Assembly: GCA_019279435.1 (NCBI GenBank)
Contig: JAAALK010000082.1
Span: forward strand, 12,230,594 to 12,294,593
Direction: 5' to 3'
DNA: 64,000 bases
Source: Zizania palustris
Lineage: Eukaryota > Streptophyta > Magnoliopsida > Poales > Poaceae
Part shown: positions 1-11,016 of the stretch, in pieces
How positions within the stretch are numbered: position 1 is the stretch's first letter
Layout: each line of letters begins with the position of its first letter
Program-made: the position numbers and the translations under genes
The notes under the pieces: model-generated
Told to the model about the DNA's origin: nothing
What the model saw: the letters and a program-made list of their open reading frames with translations, nothing else
Database searches by the model: none

Positions 1-185
1 TTAAAATCACTTTAATTAGGACACCGGTCATTTTTAGGCTAGATAACTTTGTTCCTGTGATTTGCTTTGCTACTGTTATTTTGTCTGGTTAAGTATGTTT
101 GGGTGTTTGGGATTAGTTTTTATTGTTTCGTAAGAATTTTTAGACGCCCATTCACCCCCCTCTGGTCGCTACTTTCGGTCCTACA
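1..185 (+). repeat. 3' end of a Copia LTR (left edge of window)
   Basis: This segment aligns by eye with the end of the Copia1 5' LTR at 10780-10957: both share a 'TTTTTAGGCTAGAT' block and the same terminal stretch of C-run, TCTGGTCGCTACTTTCGGTCCTACA (quoted in parts: CTCTGGTCGCTAC, then TTTCGGTCCTACA). It stops abruptly at TACA, the LTR terminus, and Gypsy1 3' noncoding sequence follows. It is therefore either a solo LTR or the 3' LTR of an element lying to the left. The first five bases after it, GTTGT, should be its target-site duplication; the other copy is outside the window. Confidence 0.85.
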
Positions 186-510
186 GTTGTGTTGCGATTA
201 CAGGCTCAGGACGTGCCGTCCAAAAGCCGGATTGATTTGTGTAGCGACTCCACCAAATCAAGAGTTATCACAACCTTTCAGAAGATTGGGAACCCTAGTA
301 TACATCAAGACTTTCCCACCTTGACGGATTCTTCGAGCTAGTGGCTTGATGTCCATTGATTAAGTTTGTATGATGATGTTTACCTCCGCAATCAACTTCG
401 TTCCCTTAGTGCGTCCACCAGGGGTAGGAATCATCTTGAGAGGTATGCATGATTCGAACCATAAGTTCTATTTATTTAGAAATGTGTTTACAATCTGTTA
501 TAAGGAGCCC
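186..510 (-). other. Gypsy1 3' noncoding region
   Basis: No coding sequence is supported here. It lies between the Copia LTR end and the stop codon of the Gypsy1 polyprotein (TAG at 511-513 on the minus strand). In the related Gypsy2 the equivalent place holds tandem repeats and then an antisense gene; none of that is visible in these 325 bases, so the Copia insertion probably separated Gypsy1 from the rest of its 3' region. Confidence 0.5.
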
Positions 511-2213
511 CTAAGCGAAATAATGTTTAAGGGGCTCCGTATGCCATGCATGTTTTAATTCTTCCCCTTCTAAATTAGCTAATTTAAAAGATCCGGGGCG
601 TCCTGAACACAAGATGATATATGGTCATTCCCATTTATTTCCTAATTTTCCTAGAGCAATTATGCTTCGCAATACTAAATGTCCCGGCTTAAGTTCATTT
701 AGTTTTATTTTCGGGTCATACCAAGTCTTCGTCTGATGTTGGTACTTCGTCAGGTTGGCAATAGCTCGAAGCCTTGATTCTTCAGTCAAGTCTAGCGAAG
801 TATGTCTTTCATTGTCAAGATCTGGTTTCGTAGTGCGGAGGGAACCTCCTTTTAGCTCCGTTGGTGTCATGGCTTCGTCTCTGAATAGTAATCAGAAAGG
901 GGGAACCCTATAGACCTTTCTTGAGTGGTCCGGATGGACCATAAAATCTAGGGAGTTCCACGGTCCATACCCCCTTTGCCAATCCTACTATCCTTCGATT
1001 TAAGCCTAACAAAATATTACCATTAGATCGTTCGATGACTCCATTGGATTGGGGATGACGGACAGCTGCAAAGCACATTTGGATACCAAGACCTTCGCAG
1101 AATTCACTGAAATATTCAGCATCAAACTGAGTGTCATTGTCAATTGTAAGCTGCCTATGTACTCTGAATCTGCAAATAATATTTTGCCATAATTTTTTTG
1201 CATATTTTTAGAAGCGATAGCGGTTAGAGGCTCGACTTCGACCCATTTAGAAAATATTCGATCGCTAGCACTGCAAATTCCAGGTTGCCTTTTGCCATTG
1301 GGAAGGGGCCAATGAGGTCCAATCCCCATCGGGCCATTGACCATATCGGAGTGATAACTTGAAGAGGTGTTGGGGGACGATGACTTCGTCTTCCCATCAA
1401 TTGACATCCCTGACAAGTGTGAACTAATGACTCTGCATCAGCTACTATAGTAGGCCAATAAAGCCCCTGTCGAAGTGTTTTGCCTGCTAGAGCTCGAGGG
1501 GCTAGATGGCTACCACATAGGCCTTCGTGAATTTCCCGAAGTATGTCTTGTCCTTCAAATTAGGAGATACATTGGTGCAGGGGAAAACAGACTTCGACCT
1601 TGTATAAAATACCGTTGATAATATGATAGTTCTGTACCCTCAACTCTAACCTTGATAACTTTGGGCCTTTAGGAAAATTAGCTTCGTATTGCAATAAATT
1701 CATAATTGGACTTCGCCAATCACTGCTCGACATGCAAAGTACCTCAGTTGGAGGGAGTTGTGGCACTGAAGGGGAGGCAAGTTCTTCATATAAAGCCCCT
1801 TCCATGATATCTAGGGCTCCGGCTGCAGCTTTGGCCAAGACGCCTGCTTGTTGGTTGTTGGCTAGTGGAATGCTACGAATCGAAATCCCTTTAAATGCTA
1901 CTTCGGTCTTGCGGATTTCTTCCAAATATTTGGTAAGATGTGGATGTCGAACTTGAAAGCTTTTATCAGCATGCCCTAAAACAATCTGAGAGTCTATTTT
2001 TATAATAACTCTTGCAGTGCCAAGTGTGCGTGCTTTGCGAAGGTCAAGTAGGATCCCTTCATACTCCGCAATATTATTGGTGGACTTAAAGTTGAGCCTT
2101 GCGGAGTACAACACATTTTGCCCTGAAGGCGAGATTATGACTGCTCCAGCGCCAGCTCCGGATGCTTGAAAAGCTCTGTGAGAGTATATGGTCTATACAC
2201 CTTCATTTGGTTT
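511..2213 (-). pseudogene. Gypsy1 pol, RNase H end and integrase (decayed)
   Basis: Read right to left, this is the last part of a Gypsy polyprotein. An RNase H segment (about 2190-1560) contains 'TNNIAEYEG' and 'IIKIDSQIV' and aligns with the Gypsy2 region at 18660-19080. Integrase follows: the zinc-finger end 'CQGCQLMGRRSHRPP' near 1400, the catalytic core near 1000-1350, and a C-terminal part at 870-511 with 'GHLVLRSIIALGKLG' ending in 'HYFA' and a stop. The frame is broken several times, for instance by a TAG in the RNase H start near 2190 and by shifts in the integrase core, so no functional protein is made. It is separated from its RT half by the Gypsy3 insertion. No chromodomain is seen, which points to the Tat side of Gypsy. 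Confidence 0.85.
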
Positions 2214-2945
2214 TGTTCTAGCAATTGTTTTAGCTACAGCACAAGTTTTGTATGTGTGTATAGTGGGTAAAATGAACCTCGAAGGGTTCTCTCAGAAGGA
2301 GAAAAGATTTATACTGGTTCGGACCTACCCTAAGGGATAATAGCCCTACGTCCAGTTTGTGGTGGATTTAGCATAATATGCCTCGGTGGAGTCTAATGAA
2401 TTCTGGGGTTCTCATGGCCCTAAAAATCTAACCTGTTACAAGGGCTTGGCCCTGCTTTTATAGGCACGTAGGCCAAAGGAAAAGACCTAAATGCCCTCTA
2501 TAAGCCATAGGCCTATAGGGGCAAAAAAGGGAAAAAGGCTAGTCTACTATACAAAGTGCTTTACACCTTTACAAACGTGTCAGATTAACGTCACTTCTTG
2601 ACCAGCTAAATGACATACTAGGGGCAGAGGGGCCCCTGGTATGACTTCTAAACTGTAGTGAGGTACAAATATCTTCTTGGTTCGGAGTAAGGGCCAGAGC
2701 TCTTTAGGTGGAGGCCGAAAGGAAGTTCTTCGAAGTACACTCCAAAGTGGGCTTCGAAGCATACTCCGAACTGAACTCTGAACTGGGTTCTCGGAGACTT
2801 AGCTTTGAATTGATTGAGGGTTCGGAGACTGGCTCTAGGGGGCTCTAAAAGGAGCTCGAAGGTTAACTCCGAACAAAGCTCGAAGGTTAACTCCAAAGTT
2901 AGTCCGGAGGATAACTTCGAAACCAGCCTGAGACTTAGCTTCTGG
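2214..2945 (-). repeat. Gypsy3 3' LTR, truncated
   Basis: It aligns with 5498-about 6235 of the right LTR almost base for base, including the segment 'GCAATTGTTTTAGCTACAGC' and the run of CTCCGAA and AACTCCGAA motifs. The match stops near 2945, where coiled-coil coding sequence of the antisense gene begins. The missing part is the U3 start in element orientation. A TATA-like 'TATAAAAGCAGGG' (minus strand) lies near 2450-2465. Confidence 0.85.
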
Positions 2946-3635
2946 CAAACTCTGGAGGAGAGGGACGCCGTCCGACGTGAAGTCTTGCTGGAAGCCGAGA
3001 AGTGAAAGCGGGCCGAAGCCTCAGCCGAGGCGGCGAGGGCCGAGGCCAACAAGGCAAGGGAAGCCTTGGCCTCGAAGACCGACAGGCTCCGAGTGGAGCT
3101 TTGAGCTGCGAAGGATCCCGGAGCTCAGCTGGCGGAGGAGAACTCCAAGCTTTGCCAAGCTGGCCACTGCCTTGAAAACTTCGTCCTTGCCAATATCGAC
3201 GAAGCCACTGTGAGCTTGACCTAGGTCCTCGAACAAATAGGGACCGAGTGTCGGGCTCCAGACTTTGGCAGTCAGGATCAAATTGGGGACCGCGTCGACT
3301 TTTTGAAGGTGGTGGCTGCGATGGCGGAGCAATCACTGAAGGGCTTCGCCTTGATGGTCGGCCGAGTGGTGGGTCAAGGGGTGTTGCAAATGCTTCATGA
3401 CGCGGGGTGCAACCACCTCGAAGCAGCGACCTCAGCGACTCCGGTGGCATTCGGAGGCCAACACTTGGTGACACCTCCTGTAGACGTCCGCGGAGCCTGG
3501 CGCCATCTTAGGGAGCCTTGGAAGGCCCAAGGTTACGAAGCAGTCCCCGAACTCCAGAAGGCCATCCATCTTCGCCGAGCCAGGGCACATGCTTCACCAG
3601 CTCAACCTTCGACGTCGGCACCTCCGCCTCCGAAG
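2946..3635 (+). pseudogene. Gypsy3 antisense gene, coiled-coil exon (remnant)
   Basis: This reads opposite to the element. The translation 'EERDAVRREVLLEAEK' followed by Ala/Glu/Lys-rich text resembles the coiled-coil exon of the Gypsy2 antisense gene. The downstream part aligns clearly: 'VAFGGQHLVTPPVDVRGAWR' here against 'VAFVGDHLRTPSPALTQSWR' there, then a Pro/Ser/Thr tail 'QPSTSAPPPPK'. In-frame stops (near 3004, 3103 and 3220) show decay. The last codon is followed by GTGTAG, which looks like a stop but is also a 5' splice site; the same arrangement occurs in Gypsy2, and joining to 3735 keeps the frame. Upstream exons, including the domain-bearing first exon, are deleted. Confidence 0.7.
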
Positions 3636-3734
3636 GTGTAGATCTCCTTAGGCTCCTTGTAATTCTTAGCTGTAGGCTTGTAAAAACATATCAGTTTATT
3701 AATATAAATGTGGGGGTACTTTATACCTGCCCAG

Positions 3735-4246
3735 GCTCATCCTTCGAATGTTGATCTCGAAGTACTTGAGGTCTCTGAAGAACTTCGCCAATTATGGGTG
3801 GTCCTCGAGGTAGCTAGGTCTGAAGGCCCCCTCGGTTTAAACTTCCGAGGGGGCCTAACGGCGAAGCCTTCCCCGAAGTAGCCCAGGAGCTTCTGGCTAC
3901 CATGAAGATGGAGCCCCTTCGGAGTTCCTCCTCCTCGCTAGACTTAAGCTGCTTCGTAGTGGACTCACCTAGTGAGGGGGTACAGCCTTCGCGAACGGCC
4001 TTAGCAGGCGATGAAGCCTTAGACTTTTCTGCCTTCGACATGGCACCGCCTGCCTTGCAGACTTGGACAAACCTGCAAAGTGGAAGACGAGGTCTATGGG
4101 CTTTGGGGCATGGACGAACTAGATGTGGGAGAGCAGGCTCCGACGAGGCTTCATCCAGCCGAGGGGGCCCTAGCCGAAAGAAGGGAAAGCGAGGGTTGGG
4201 GCCTCGAGCTCGCTTTTTCTTAGGCTTAGACACAGACTACTCATAA
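3735..4246 (+). pseudogene. Gypsy3 antisense gene, final exon (remnant)
   Basis: A CCCAG acceptor at 3730-3734 precedes 'AHPSNVDLEVLEV', which matches 'VCGRDLDVEVLE' at the start of the last exon in Gypsy2. The far end, 'RARFFLGLDTDYS' plus stop, matches 'GPRFLLGLDENFS' plus stop in Gypsy2. In between the frame is broken once or more (an in-frame TAG near 3880, with the open frame resuming from 3902). Ser-rich and Lys/Arg-rich patches are kept in both copies. The function is unknown; the conservation of both ends and of the splice acceptor is what supports a real exon. Confidence 0.7.
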
Positions 4247-4255
4247 TTTTGTTTT

Positions 4256-5477
4256 CAAAGTATATTTGTAACACACTTCTCAATTATCATTCAATGAATG
4301 AGATTTCTTGTATTTGCATACTTCGTCTGCATGCTTCGCATGGTTTGATGGCTTCGAACGTTTTTAGCTTGTCACGCTCGTACTGCGCATTACATTCGCA
4401 CACTTCGCATACATACTTCCCCCCTTGCTCGTGGCAGCTAGGGACTTAGTCGTTGCTGGTGCAGGCAATTAAAAATGCGAAGGGCGCCTTTTTGGCAGCT
4501 TCGGATGCTTATATCACATTGAGCGAAGGCCTCTTTTGGGCTTTGAATGCATTAATTTGGAGCGAAGCAAGGCTTCAGCATAGCCAAATTAAGAGAAGCA
4601 TGCTTCGGCATGCTTGGATTTGAATATTGTGCGTGAGCGAAGCTCCGAAACGCACTTAGATTTTAAGCAAAGCATGACTTCGAGATGCTTAATTTTTAGA
4701 TTAGATCACGTCACACGAAGCGACGCCTCGGTGCATGTTCAAATAGCGAAGCAAGGCTTCTTGAGCTTGATCCTATAGTGAAAAGGATATTTGGTGTGGA
4801 TTCACCGAACCTGTGATAAGTTGAGCCACCTTCGACTCTGGGTCACCTACGACCCTGGGCCACCTTCGACCCGGGGATGCATTAGGCCGGAGCCTGGAAT
4901 CCCAGACTTGCCGAGCCGTCGCTCGGAAGTCTCAAAGCCCACTGCTACGGGCCCAGATGCACTGTGTAGCCATCAGAGGGGTGCTCTAGATTTTGTAAAG
5001 CGAAGCAAGGCTTTGAATTTTTAAAAGGAAGCAAGGCTTCGATTTCAAAACACAAAGCATAGCTTCGGTTTTAAAACGCGAAGCGAGGCTTCGACTTTTA
5101 ACAAGATGGAGCAAAAATTTGCATTAAAGGTGAAGAACGGCTTCGACTTAAGGCAAAGCGGGGCTTCGATTTTATACTAAAGTAATTGCAAAATTATACA
5201 TCGAAGTGGTACTTTGGACTATACGTACCTCATAAAGCGAGTGAAAACTTGCCTTGTAGCCCCTGGGGCTTTGGCGACCTTCGACACGCGATGCGGAGCC
5301 CCTTACCGGAAAGTGAGCTCCGAAGCACGAAGGATGGAGGAAGGTGAAGAAGGCCTTCAAACTGCACCCGAAGCCCCTTGCCGGAGGGTGCGCGAAGCAA
5401 GAAAGCTTCGAAGCTCCCCCATCAAGCGCACTGTGAATTGCAGACAGTGGCAGAGAACTTAGCTTTTAGGAGTAAGG
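4256..5477 (-). repeat. Gypsy3 5' leader with GAAGC...GCTTC palindromes
   Basis: This untranslated leader is built of many short imperfect palindromes of the form GAAGC-(3 nt)-GCTTC, such as CGAAGCAAGGCTTCG, spaced about 25-45 bases with A/T-rich spacers. It aligns with the Gypsy1 leader at 42177-43298, including a shared block with 'CGACCCTGGGCCACCTTCGA'. No credible coding region was found. Confidence 0.75.
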
Positions 5478-5497
5478 TCCCCACGGACGGCGCCAAC
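5478..5497 (-). promoter_or_regulatory. Gypsy3 primer-binding site
   Basis: On the minus strand TTGGCGCCGTCCGTGGGGA directly follows the LTR end at 5498. The same sequence follows the LTRs of Gypsy2 (14770) and Gypsy1 (43318). The priming tRNA was not determined. Confidence 0.85.
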
Positions 5498-6440
5498 TGT
5501 TGTAGCAATTGTTTTAGCTACAGCACAGGTTTTGTATGTGTGTATACTATGTAAAATGAACCTCGAAGGGTTCTCTCAGAAGGAGAAATGATTTATACTG
5601 GTTCGGACCTCCCCTAAGGGATAATAGCCCTACGTCCAGTTTGTCGTGGATTCAGCATAATATGCCTCGGTGGAGTCTAATGAATTCCGGGGTTCTCATG
5701 GCCCTGAAAAAGCTAACCTGTTACAAGGGCTTGGCCCTGCTTTTATAGGCATGTAGGCCAAAGGAAAAGACCTAAATTCCCTCTATAAGCCATAGGCCTA
5801 TAGGAGCAAAAAAGGGAAAAAGGCTAGTCTACTGTACAAAGTGCTTTATAGCTTTACAGACGTGTCAGATTAACATCACTTCTTGACCAGCTAAATGACA
5901 TACTAGGGGCAGAGGGGCCCCTGGTATGACTTCTACACTGTAGTGAGGTACAAATATATTCTGGGTTCGGAGTAGGTGCCGGAGCTCTTTAGGCGGAGGC
6001 CGGAAGGAAGTGCTTAGAAGTACACTCCGAAGTGGGCTTCGAAGCATACTCCTAACTAAACTCCGAACTAGGTTCTCGGAGACTTAGCTTTGAATTGAGA
6101 GAGGGTCTGGAGATTGGCTCTGGGGGGCTCTGAAAGGAGCTCGAAAGTTAACTCCGAACAAAGCTCAAAGGTTAACTCCGAAGTTCGTCCAGAGGATAAC
6201 TTCGAAACCAGCCTGAGACTTAGCTTCTAGCAAACTTCAAGGGAGCTTGGAGGTTTCGCTCCGAAGGACTTCGAAAGGGGTTCGGAGGATAACTTCAGGG
6301 GGCTCCGAAGAAAACCATGAGACTTAGAAAACACTTCACCAGGCAGGAACATGCTTCGATGGTGTTGGGCTCCGGACCGAAGGTCGCCGGAGGTTGACGT
6401 CATTTGGCCCCTTTTTAAGGGAAAACTTATTCCCCCAACA
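5498..6440 (-). repeat. Gypsy3 5' LTR (complete, 943 bp)
   Basis: In element orientation it starts TGTTGGGG at 6440 and ends CAACA at 5498, bordered by the primer-binding site. A TATA-like 'TATAAAAGCAGGG' on the minus strand lies near 5735-5750. It is rich in CTCCGAA and GCTCCGAA motifs. Confidence 0.85.
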
Positions 6441-7990
6441 GGTTCCTTCGGAGCCCATATTGCAGACGGAGTCCACTCTGCTATGAAATCAGCCACCACA
6501 TGTGATTTGATGGCTATTCTTGCTATGAAAGAAATGCCAAAAGGGGCTAGCTCGATAGCCCTTTTTCCAAATCTTCCAATGGAATCTTTACTTTGGAGCA
6601 TATCTCTAAGTGGGTAAGAAGTTGGAACAATTACATTGTGCGCCAAAAAATAATGTCGCAACTTCCTCGAAGCCATTACCAAGGCATAAGTAAATTTCTC
6701 GAGCTCGGAGTACCGTGTTTTGTCTCCGGGTAAAGCTTTCGATATGATTTATACCGAATCCTACACCAGCTTTCCGTTGAAATCCACTTCTCCAACAAGT
6801 ACTGCACTAACAGTAGAGCCTGTTGCTGCAAGATAAAGAAGAAGAGTTTCATCTATGAGGGGCAGAGTAAGAGTTGCAAGATTGTTGAGATAGTCCTTAA
6901 TTTCATCGAAGCTCTTCTGACATTCCGTTGTCCAGGCAAAATTTTCGAACCCCTTCAAAGCTTTGAATATTGGGAGACTCCGCTCTGCATACCTTGCCAA
7001 AAATCTGCTAAGGGCTGCGAGGCATCCGCCAAGCTTTTGGCCTTGCTTCAAATTGTCTGGTGGAGCCATCCTTTGTAATGCCCTTATTTGCATTGGGCTA
7101 GCTTCGATTCCTCTAATCGAAATTAAATGCCCAAAAAAATTTCCTGCTTTAGCCCCAAAGATACACTTCTCAGGGTTGAGGTGAACTCCACATGCTCGGA
7201 GACTCTCAGAAGTTTTTGCTATGTCTAGACTATGTGGGTGCTTCCAAGCACTCTTTATTACAATGTCATCCATATAGGCTTCAACATTGCGGCCTATATG
7301 GTGACCTAGAGCCTTAGAAATTAATCTTGAAAAAGTTTCCCAGACATTCCTTAAGCCGAAGGGCATTCTAACATAACAAAAGACTCCCGAAGGAGTTATG
7401 AAACTTGTCTGGGCTTCGTCTTTACTTTTTAACCATATTTGATGATATTCGGAGTACGCATCGAGGAATCTTAAAAGCTCGAAGCTAGCTGTAGAGTCGA
7501 CGAGATGATCAATGTGGGGCATGGGGTAGGGGTCACGTGGGCATGCTTTATTCAGAAATGTGAAGTCAATGCACATGCACTACTTGTCGGAGGTCTTTTT
7601 CTTGACAAAGACGGGGTTAGCTAACCAATACATGTGGGCCACCTCCCTAATGATCCCGGCTTTTAATAACTTTTCAACCTCCGCTTTAGCGAGATCTGCT
7701 CTTTCTGTTGACAACTTGCGGAGCTCCTAGCAAACAGGTTGAACCCTTGGGTTGACGAGAAGGCTGTACATGATAATGCTTCGGTCGACTTCGAGAATAT
7801 CTTCATATGACCAAGCAAATACATCCAGATTGTCTTTAACAACTTCTTCCAGCAAAGTGGCAATTTTCGGAGGCAATTCCTTGCCAAATTGGATGGGATA
7901 GTCCTTGCCGTCCTTGACGATAATCTTTGTTACAACTTCACCTTTGGGGCCCGGCTTGAAGGAGGAGATCTTCGAAGGGTCTCTTGACAC
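6441..7990 (-). pseudogene. Gypsy1 pol, reverse transcriptase and start of RNase H
   Basis: The RT core reads 'MCIDFTFLNKACPRDPYP' from 7576, 'LLRFLDAYSEYHQIWL' (catalytic Asp motif) and 'EAYMDDIVIK' (the YMDD-type site), which is the standard Gypsy order. The thumb and RNase H start follow down to 6441, where Gypsy3 interrupts. Upstream (7990-7580) is the N-terminal RT segment, with 'GEVVTKIIVKDGKDYPIQFG' and a broken 'LSTERADLAKAEVEKLL'. There are frame breaks around 7730, 7580 and 6690, so it cannot make one polypeptide. The product would have been the replicase of the element. Confidence 0.88.
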
Positions 7991-8011
7991 TGAAGCATCC
8001 TCTGAATGGTC

Positions 8012-9872
8012 CTACACATTATTTACCTGCCTGGAATCAAGAGGTGGGCCATGGTCGTACTCCGCCCTCCGCGCTGCAGCTTGGTCGCTGAGGACCGCAA
8101 GTACTCCTCCTTGCGTGGGCATTTTCAGGCATAAATAATTGTGATGTGCTACAGCTCCGATCTGGTTTAGCAATCCCCTTCCGAAGATAAAATTGTAAGC
8201 ATAAGGGGCATCGACGGCGTCAAAGATAACTTCCTTCGATCTGGCTAGGTGCCCCTCTCCAAAAGCTACCTCGAGGCCTATTTGGCCGAGGGCATTGAGT
8301 GGAGGGCTTGCGAAACCTTGTAGCAGACAAGCCATTAGAAATAAATGCGTCTGCGGGATGCATAATTGATCAAAGGCTTGGACAAAGATGATGTCCGCAG
8401 AGCTTCCACCATTGACCAACACTCGCTGGACCTCGGTTCCTGCAATGTTAGCTGTAATAACAAGAGGGTTTGCATGGGGGAATTTAATTCCAGCTGCATC
8501 AACTGTGGAGAAGGATATGGGCACATGAGACCACTCAGGCATTTCATCCGCCGACGAGGATGTCCCAATGTGCCCTACTTCACGTGCATATTCCCTCCGC
8601 TGATGGTTCTACATGCCGCTTAGGGTCCCTCCTCCGGAGATGGGTAGGACTACCCATTTCCCACGATCTTAGGTGTCTTCTTGCTTTGGAGGTGTCATAA
8701 CACTAGGCACCGAAGGTTGTCTTGGGGCTTCAAAACTGTCCACGCATCCGACAGCCTGCACTGGCTCTGGACGAATCACGGGAGGTGCTCAGTCAGTAGT
8801 GCCTCGAACAGAACTCCTCTCAAGATATTCGCTCCACAGAGCTAATATGGACTTGCATGCATCGGTGGTATGGCTTCAGTTTTCGCCATGCACACAGCAG
8901 AAGAAGGTCTGACCTCGACTAGCTGGCTTTACTAGTGGCCTTGAGTCGCTGACCTTGTTTCCTTGAGCCTGTTGATATTTAGGAGGCAATCTCAGAGTAG
9001 AAGGGGCTATATTTATAACCTCGGAGCGGGGATGCTTTCGTCCTCTTTGTCCATCGTACTGATTATTTTTGAAGATAGACACGTGTGATGAGCTTGAGGC
9101 CTTCGGCTTGTTCTTGACTTCTTGAAGGAACGTCGATGAAGACGAAGTAGTCCTTCAAATCCATCCTTCTTCTGACTTGGCATATTGCTCAAAGTAGGCC
9201 ATTAATTGTGCTATCGAAGAAATATTTTTTCGGTGAAGCTTGTCAAGGAGGCCCGCGTTCGTGACACCTTCGCGTGCTGCATAGACAACACATGTTGTAG
9301 ATAGCCACTTTATTTGAGACTTCGTATGAGTGAAGCACTTAAAAAATTGTCGCAGAGTTTCTCCGGGCTGCTGCTTCACCTGAAAAAGACTTCCTGTAGA
9401 CATCGGGGCCACAAAGGTCCCTTGAAAATTGCACACGAATTTTTTCTTCAGCTGCTCCCAAGACTTAATTGATCCTAGTTTTAAGGACTACAACCAACGG
9501 AGAGCCAGCCCTTCGATCGCAAGGGGGAAACACTTGGCCATCGTGTCTTGAACCCCTCTGCTGGCTTCGATTGTAAGAGCATAAGAGCGGGAGAATTCTC
9601 TAGGGTCTTCCTCTTTGGAGTACTTGCACAACTTTGAAGTCCTAAACTTGGGGTCGAAGCGCACCTTTTGCAGGTCTAGGTGCAGTGGAAATTCATCGTC
9701 GAATGAGGCATTCTCAGTGCCTCTCTGGACCTCAGAAGCTTCGGTATAGTAGACAGTGTCATCGTCTTGAGGCGTCTCCAAGATGATGGGGCTAGCTTGA
9801 GAGTGAAGCCTATTAGCAGCTTCTGGCCTCCACCTTTCTACCTTGGCCTTAAGCTGAGCCATCTGGACTGCC
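8012..9872 (-). pseudogene. Gypsy1 gag and protease
   Basis: From 9904 leftwards the gag core reads 'FPLHLDLQKVRFDPKF' and 'FSRSYALTIEASRGVQDTMA', then 'STGSLFQVKQQPGETLRQFF', all matching Gypsy2 gag. A disordered linker follows, then an 8542-8012 segment 'MPEWSHVPISFSTVDAAG' carrying the retroviral-type aspartic protease. The protease signature reads 'LVNGGSSADIIF' where Gypsy2 has 'LVDGGSSADIIF', so the catalytic Asp is Asn here. Frame breaks occur near 9480, 9150 and 8640. The gag N-terminus is cut off at 9872 by the Copia1 insertion. Confidence 0.85.
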
Positions 9873-10957
9873 TGAGGAGCCATGTTGAAGAGAATGGGCC
9901 TCATGGCTCCAGATGTGATGAGTGATTGTCAACGGAAGTCAAGAGGACATGAAGAGAAGAGAAGAGAAGAACTATTGTGTCTAGGCCGTGTGTGACTTAG
10001 GTACATGGGCAGCGAGCGACTGTCGGGCAGAGGGCCGCGAAGTTAGGCTAGCCCAATCTGAGTACATGGGCTAGGAGCAGCAGAGGATCCACTGGTCTGT
10101 TGACTCAGATTGACTCAGGTACACGGGCATCGAGTGATTGCCGGGCTGAGGGAGCCGCGGAATCGGGCCGGCCCAATCCGGGTACCCGGTGCGAATATGG
10201 TGGACGCTTTGTCAGTTTCGGTGCAAAACTGACGACCACTAATCTCGGATCTGACCGTTCTGAGGCGAAGCCGTAGCTGCTACGAAAGCTCCGCATCAGG
10301 ACAAGTTATCTTTATTTAGGTTTTTACTATTTTGCCTTTAGGCCCACAGTCTGTTAGTCGAGTATGTAAAAAATCGTAAGAGCATGTTGGTCTTTTCCAT
10401 TTTATTTCAGTGTCTGTATAAAACCTAAGGGTCTTTTGGTATTTTTCCTAGTCTATTGGGTTGCTTATAAATAGGGCCCAGATCCCTAGGGTTAGGGTTT
10501 ACTCACTTTAATTAAAACATCAGAGTTCATCCCACGTCTCTCTCCTGGGTTGTGCGTTGCCAGAGTTTTCTGGATGTTCTTCACTACAAAATCGATAGAT
10601 GCTGATTCTGGTATATCGACTTCGGACAGACTTCGAACCAGAAACAATGTTTGAACAGTGTTATTTCTTCTCGTTTTGAGTGAACTTGAACAGATTGCAT
10701 GTGATGATTATTTTGATGACACGTGAATTGCTAATGTCTTGAATGATCTATTAATCTGCCTTTGAACACTGTGTTGGTGTCTTCTCATCTGGGACACTGG
10801 ACGTTTTTAGGCTAGATTATCTTTAGCACCTGAGATCTGTTGTTGTTCTACTGGCTATTTGTTGAGGTGCGTTGGGTGTTGGGAGAAGGCCATTGATTTG
10901 CAAGAAATTTTTAGGCGCCCATTCACCCCCCCTCTAGTCGCTACTTTCGGTCCTACA
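9873..10957 (+). repeat. Copia1 5' LTR (LTR-A)
   Basis: It starts TGAGGAGCCATG, like the Copia2 LTR read on its own strand, and ends TTTCGGTCCTACA. A TATA box, TTATAAATAGGG, lies at about 10465-10476 and the leader 'CCCTAGGGTTAGGG' follows, as in the Copia2 LTRs. It is about 950 bases shorter than those because the CGAAG-rich part is missing. Confidence 0.88.
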
Positions 10958-10959
10958 AG

Positions 10960-10980
10960 TGGTATCAGAGCTTGGTTAGG
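10960..10980 (+). promoter_or_regulatory. Copia1 primer-binding site
   Basis: TGGTATCAGAGCTTGGTTAG lies two bases after the LTR end. TGGTATCAGAGC is the well-known complement of the plant initiator methionine tRNA 3' end used by Copia elements. Confidence 0.92.
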
Positions 10981-11016
10981 GTTTTTCCATACCTTAACCA
11001 GTTCTAACCCTAGGTA

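Larger units (their letters stand above)
2214..6440 (-). mobile_element. Gypsy3: deleted LTR retrotransposon inside Gypsy1
   Basis: Two copies of one LTR enclose about 2.5 kb. The right copy (5498-6440) is complete and the left copy (2214-about 2945) lacks its first roughly 200 bases. In the minus-strand sense the LTR starts TGTTGGGGGAATAAG and ends CTACAACA. Flanking five-mers are GGTTT on the left and GGTTC on the right, a target duplication with one mismatch. The insertion splits the Gypsy1 RNase H coding region: the protein text stops at 'APKEPV' on the right and resumes left of 2214. The interior has a leader, a primer-binding site and remains of the antisense gene but no gag or pol. It is a deletion derivative of the Gypsy1 family, whose leader and LTR it shares. 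Confidence 0.85.

Noticed and set aside
2935..3474. Minus-strand open frame of 179 codons in Gypsy3
   Set aside because: Shadow of the antisense coiled-coil exon; Pro/Ser/Arg-rich with no similarity to gag or pol.
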